Part shown: piece by piece, positions 61,578 to 64,000 of the stretch | Numbering within the stretch: the stretch's first letter is position 1 | Layout: the number at the start of each line of letters is the position of its first letter | Assembly: GCA_026214975.1 (NCBI GenBank) | Contig: CM047806.1 | Location: 79,345,599 to 79,409,598, forward strand | DNA length: 64,000 nt | Source: Gentiana macrophylla | Taxonomy: Eukaryota > Streptophyta > Magnoliopsida > Gentianales > Gentianaceae | Reading direction: 5' to 3' | Notes under the pieces: generated by a model | The model's database searches: none | Seen by the model: only the letters and a program-made list of their open reading frames with translations | What the model was told of the DNA's origin: nothing | Translations under genes and position numbers: made by a program

Positions 61578-61881
61578 TGTTGGTCCCAGATAAGGGTGAA
61601 ACTATAGTCAAAGGGGGGGGGTGAATGACTATAGTGGATTTTCAAAAACTTTTCTTATGTTTAAAAGATTTTGGGCAGCGGATAAGTCCCTTCTTACTAT
61701 ATTGTTTTCAAATCAGTTTAGGCAGTCACAGATATAAGTTATGAACTAGGCAATTTAAGTAAATGCTATAAAGTAAATTTGCAGAAAGTAAATTGACACA
61801 AGGCTTATAGTGGTTCAGGGTGGTGTAATCCTTTAATCCACTCTTCTCCTGTGATGATTGGAGGAATTCACTATTGTTTTC
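61578..61881 (-). mobile_element. E11: copia LTR fragment (E6-like)
   Basis: Begins TGTTGGTCCCAGATAAGG and matches the first 300 bp of the E6 LTR (34326-34621) closely, including GCAGCGGATAAGTCCC. It stops at GTTTTC, where the LTR of E12 begins. The left flank GTTGT (61573-61577) is the likely target duplication. It inserted into E10. Confidence 0.85.
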
Positions 61882-63413
61882 TGTTCGGATGGTTTTGCAT
61901 CATTAAACAAAAACAATTTATAAACCCTAACCTATATGCAAAACTAACTCCTAACCGACCGAATATCGGGTAATTGCTAGTAAAGCGGGATAAGTAAGGG
62001 GTCGATCCACAGGGAATTGGGATGTTGATTCTAATCTTATTAATTCCTTAAATTGTTACTACTATTTATTACTAAACATAAACTAAACGGAAAATAACCG
62101 ACATGAGGATTGTCAATCCAAAGCCAGGAAGGATAAAAGCGAAAATTAATAAATAAAACTATAAACGAAAAGAACATAAAACAAAGATACATGGGATCAA
62201 ACAATATACAAACCAAGTGATTTCGATCCTAGTTCATCTCATGATTTTAATTCAATATTGTGGTTTCACCTATCAAAGGTATGAATTTCTACTCTTGTAG
62301 ATAACTCGCCTGTCAATCTCTCATCTCTCGATATATAGGATTGACGCTATCAAAACAAGGTGTAAGATTTCTCAATCTAGCAACCTAGATATCTAACCTA
62401 TCAACTCTCGTTATGTCAAGATTAAAAATCCCATCTTTCCTATGGTGATCTAAGGTTTACACCGACTCTCGTCATACGGTAAACATCAAATAGCAATTCA
62501 TCTTTCGATATTGATTTTATAGCACATAAGCATAGGAAGATACAAAACGAATCAAAGATCATAAAGATAAACAGAGGATTGAATAAATTAAAAGATAAAC
62601 TCACATAGTTTGTACAATGGATGATCTCCATGAATCACAAACGAAAAGAAAAGCATCCTAATCTAACCGGATCACCCGAGCACAAGGCTCGGGTGACCGC
62701 CTTGAAAAACTCGTAAGGCGTAATTTCTTGCCGTTATGTATTTTTGTGTATGAAAAATCTGATGTCATTAGGGTTGGGGCGCATTTGCTATTTATAGGTT
62801 TTTAAGTCATTTTGTGGCTAAGTCGGCCGTGGACGCTGTCTCGTCTTCTGGGACGCCCGCCCAGAAACGCTCTGTCAATCTCGAATCCGAATTACCCCTC
62901 TAGACGCCAGTTCAACATTCTGGACGCCCGTCCAACTGCTTTGGACGCTAGGGCAGACGCTCGTTCATACAACATCCAAACTCTCTGTTCAACTTTTATC
63001 TCTTGGACGCTCGTTTGCTTTGATGGACGCCCGTCCATAGTGGACGCCAGTTTGATGAATCTGGACGCCAATCCAGCTGGTTCAACACTTGATTTCTTTC
63101 CTTATATCCACTATTATTCCATAAATCTGATTGATTCCTTTCCACTCGAATTTATCTCTTTAAAAATCATCTTTTCCATCAACAATGTGTATCTACAATG
63201 TAGGAAAAACATACCAAAGCGTAACATAACTCCAAAATAATATAAAATCACAATTTAAGCACATAATTAATTGCGTTTTTGCAATTTAACTATTGAAAAC
63301 ACCACTTGCTCAATATTTCAATTATAAAGCTCGATTTCTATGAAAAACATCCACATATGGGGGAAATTGATATAAAACATATCCTTATAAAACGTATAAA
63401 ATCACCCTTAACA
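61882..63413 (-). repeat. E12 3' LTR (1.53 kb)
   Basis: Plus-strand ends TGTTCGGATGG...ATCACCCTTAACA. A TATA box lies at 62797-62788 on the minus strand (CTATAAATAG). Upstream of it, 63080-62825 carries about ten copies of GGACGCCCGTCC-like motifs, as in E4. The mid-section with TCACCTATCAAAGGTATGAA is shared with E4. The 142-codon plus-strand open frame at 62812-63240 runs across the motif array and is chance. Confidence 0.88.
62788..63080 (-). promoter_or_regulatory. E12 U3 promoter: TATA box with palindromic motif array
   Basis: On the minus strand the motifs (GGACGGGCGTCC, GACGGGCGTCCA, GGACGCCAGTTT-like variants) precede TATA at 62797-62788. Position in the LTR (about 333-588 nt from the start) matches E4 (about 340-580). 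Confidence 0.5.
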
Positions 63414-63430
63414 ACTCCCCCACACTTAAA
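63414..63430 (-). other. E12 polypurine tract
   Basis: The minus strand reads TTTAAGTGTGGGGGAGT directly before the LTR, preceded by CGGGACGAGCAAGG. This context is characteristic of Athila elements. Confidence 0.92.
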
Positions 63431-64000
63431 CCTTGCTCGTCCCGAGCAAGACAAAACATAATCAAGACTCGAGACATATAAACATTTATGCAACCATAAA
63501 GCATATTCAATAGTTTAGAGGTTCACCCATGTGTGTGTGCATAGCCATAATAAATTTCCACTAAGTCCACACTTGAAATTGATTCAAGCAAAACTAGCCA
63601 ACATCCCATTTAGAACAGAAATATAAAAACGATTATAACATGCACCTCACAAAACATACATATTCGAAAAAAAAATAAGGAGTATTTAAAATATTTCCGA
63701 CATACTTAGAGGATAATCCCTACAACATATCATTCAGTTTATACTGAGGACAGACAGAAGATAACTAAGGTTTCCAACAATCTTTTCACATTACCATTCA
63801 CTAATTTTTCTTTATAGTTCAATCAATTCCACACATATAGCATATATGCCCTCATTCCCAGCAATAGGACGTTTCGGGATAACACCCTAGCTGGACTACT
63901 ATCATCAGGCAGTCGGGAGCTATTGAACCTCATAGTGGTATAGGACATTTCGTGATAATGCCCTACCGCACTCAAATCATTGGCAGCTACTTCCGACACT
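63431..64000 (-). other. E12 internal 3' region, non-coding
   Basis: About 570 bp of the region between the last E12 gene and the polypurine tract. No credible open frame on either strand. A GGACRTTTCGxGATAA word occurs twice near 63867 and 63946. The region continues beyond the window. Confidence 0.55.

Larger units (their letters stand above)
61882..64000 (-). mobile_element. E12: Athila-like element, 3' end only
   Basis: A 3' LTR (61882-63413) is followed on the right by a polypurine tract and an internal 3' region that runs off the window. It is minus-strand, and the LTR is related to E4. It inserted into E11; the left flank TTTTC (61877-61881) is the expected target duplication. The interrupted E6-like LTR sequence (CACTATTGTTTTC then ACAG in E6) shows the insertion point. 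Confidence 0.85.

Noticed and set aside
62812..63240. 142-codon plus-strand frame in the E12 LTR
   Set aside because: It crosses the palindromic motif array and U3 of an LTR, on the strand opposite to the element, with no counterpart in the related E4 LTR.

Overview
This window is plant nuclear DNA made almost entirely of nested, decayed LTR retrotransposons. I see no host gene, rRNA, complete tRNA gene, CRISPR array or bacterial feature. Evidence for a flowering plant: Ty1/copia polyproteins with initiator-Met primer sites, Athila-like Ty3/gypsy elements primed by tRNA-Asp, a Tat-lineage gypsy element with two RNase H domains, and a Tekay/Del-like chromovirus. The species cannot be told. Element names E1-E12 are mine.

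Layout. 1-2148: 5' end of Athila-like E1 (-). 2149-2530: tandem repeats of unknown origin. 2531-5060: 3' end of copia E2 (-), interrupted by copia E3 (-), 5061 to about 13690. About 13690-26748: Athila-like E4 (-; LTR, leader and gag only), split by copia E5 (-), 15979-24942, the only element here with both LTRs and a matching target duplication. 26749-35709: copia E6 (-), into which E4 inserted. 35710 to about 42545: chromovirus E7 (+), with an LTR fragment at each end. About 42546-52766: copia E8 (-). 52767-61008: Tat gypsy E9 (-), with two extra genes on the opposite strand at its 3' end. 61009-61577 and 61578-61881: copia LTR fragments E10 and E11. 61882-64000: 3' LTR and start of the internal region of Athila-like E12 (-). 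Insertion order read from the nesting: E3 into E2; E5 into E4 into E6 into the E7 LTR; E12 into E11 into E10 into E9; E8 into E9. At least two later deletions fused unrelated elements, near 13690 and 42545.

The four larger copia elements (E2, E3, E6, E8) are related and resemble the SIRE-type branch: gag, protease, integrase, reverse transcriptase, RNase H, then an extra open reading frame before the 3' LTR. That extra frame has its own TATA box in E3, E6 and E8. The Tat element E9 carries two copies of a gene that appears related, on its antisense strand, each also with a TATA box about 85 bp before the ATG. Other notable points are a likely 92-nt spliceosomal intron at the gag/protease boundary of E7, a 30-nt GT...AG segment with in-frame stops at the gag/protease boundary of three copia elements, and family-specific palindromic arrays just upstream of the TATA box in all three Athila-like LTRs. 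Nearly all coding regions carry frameshifts or stops, so most elements are probably dead or depend on other copies.
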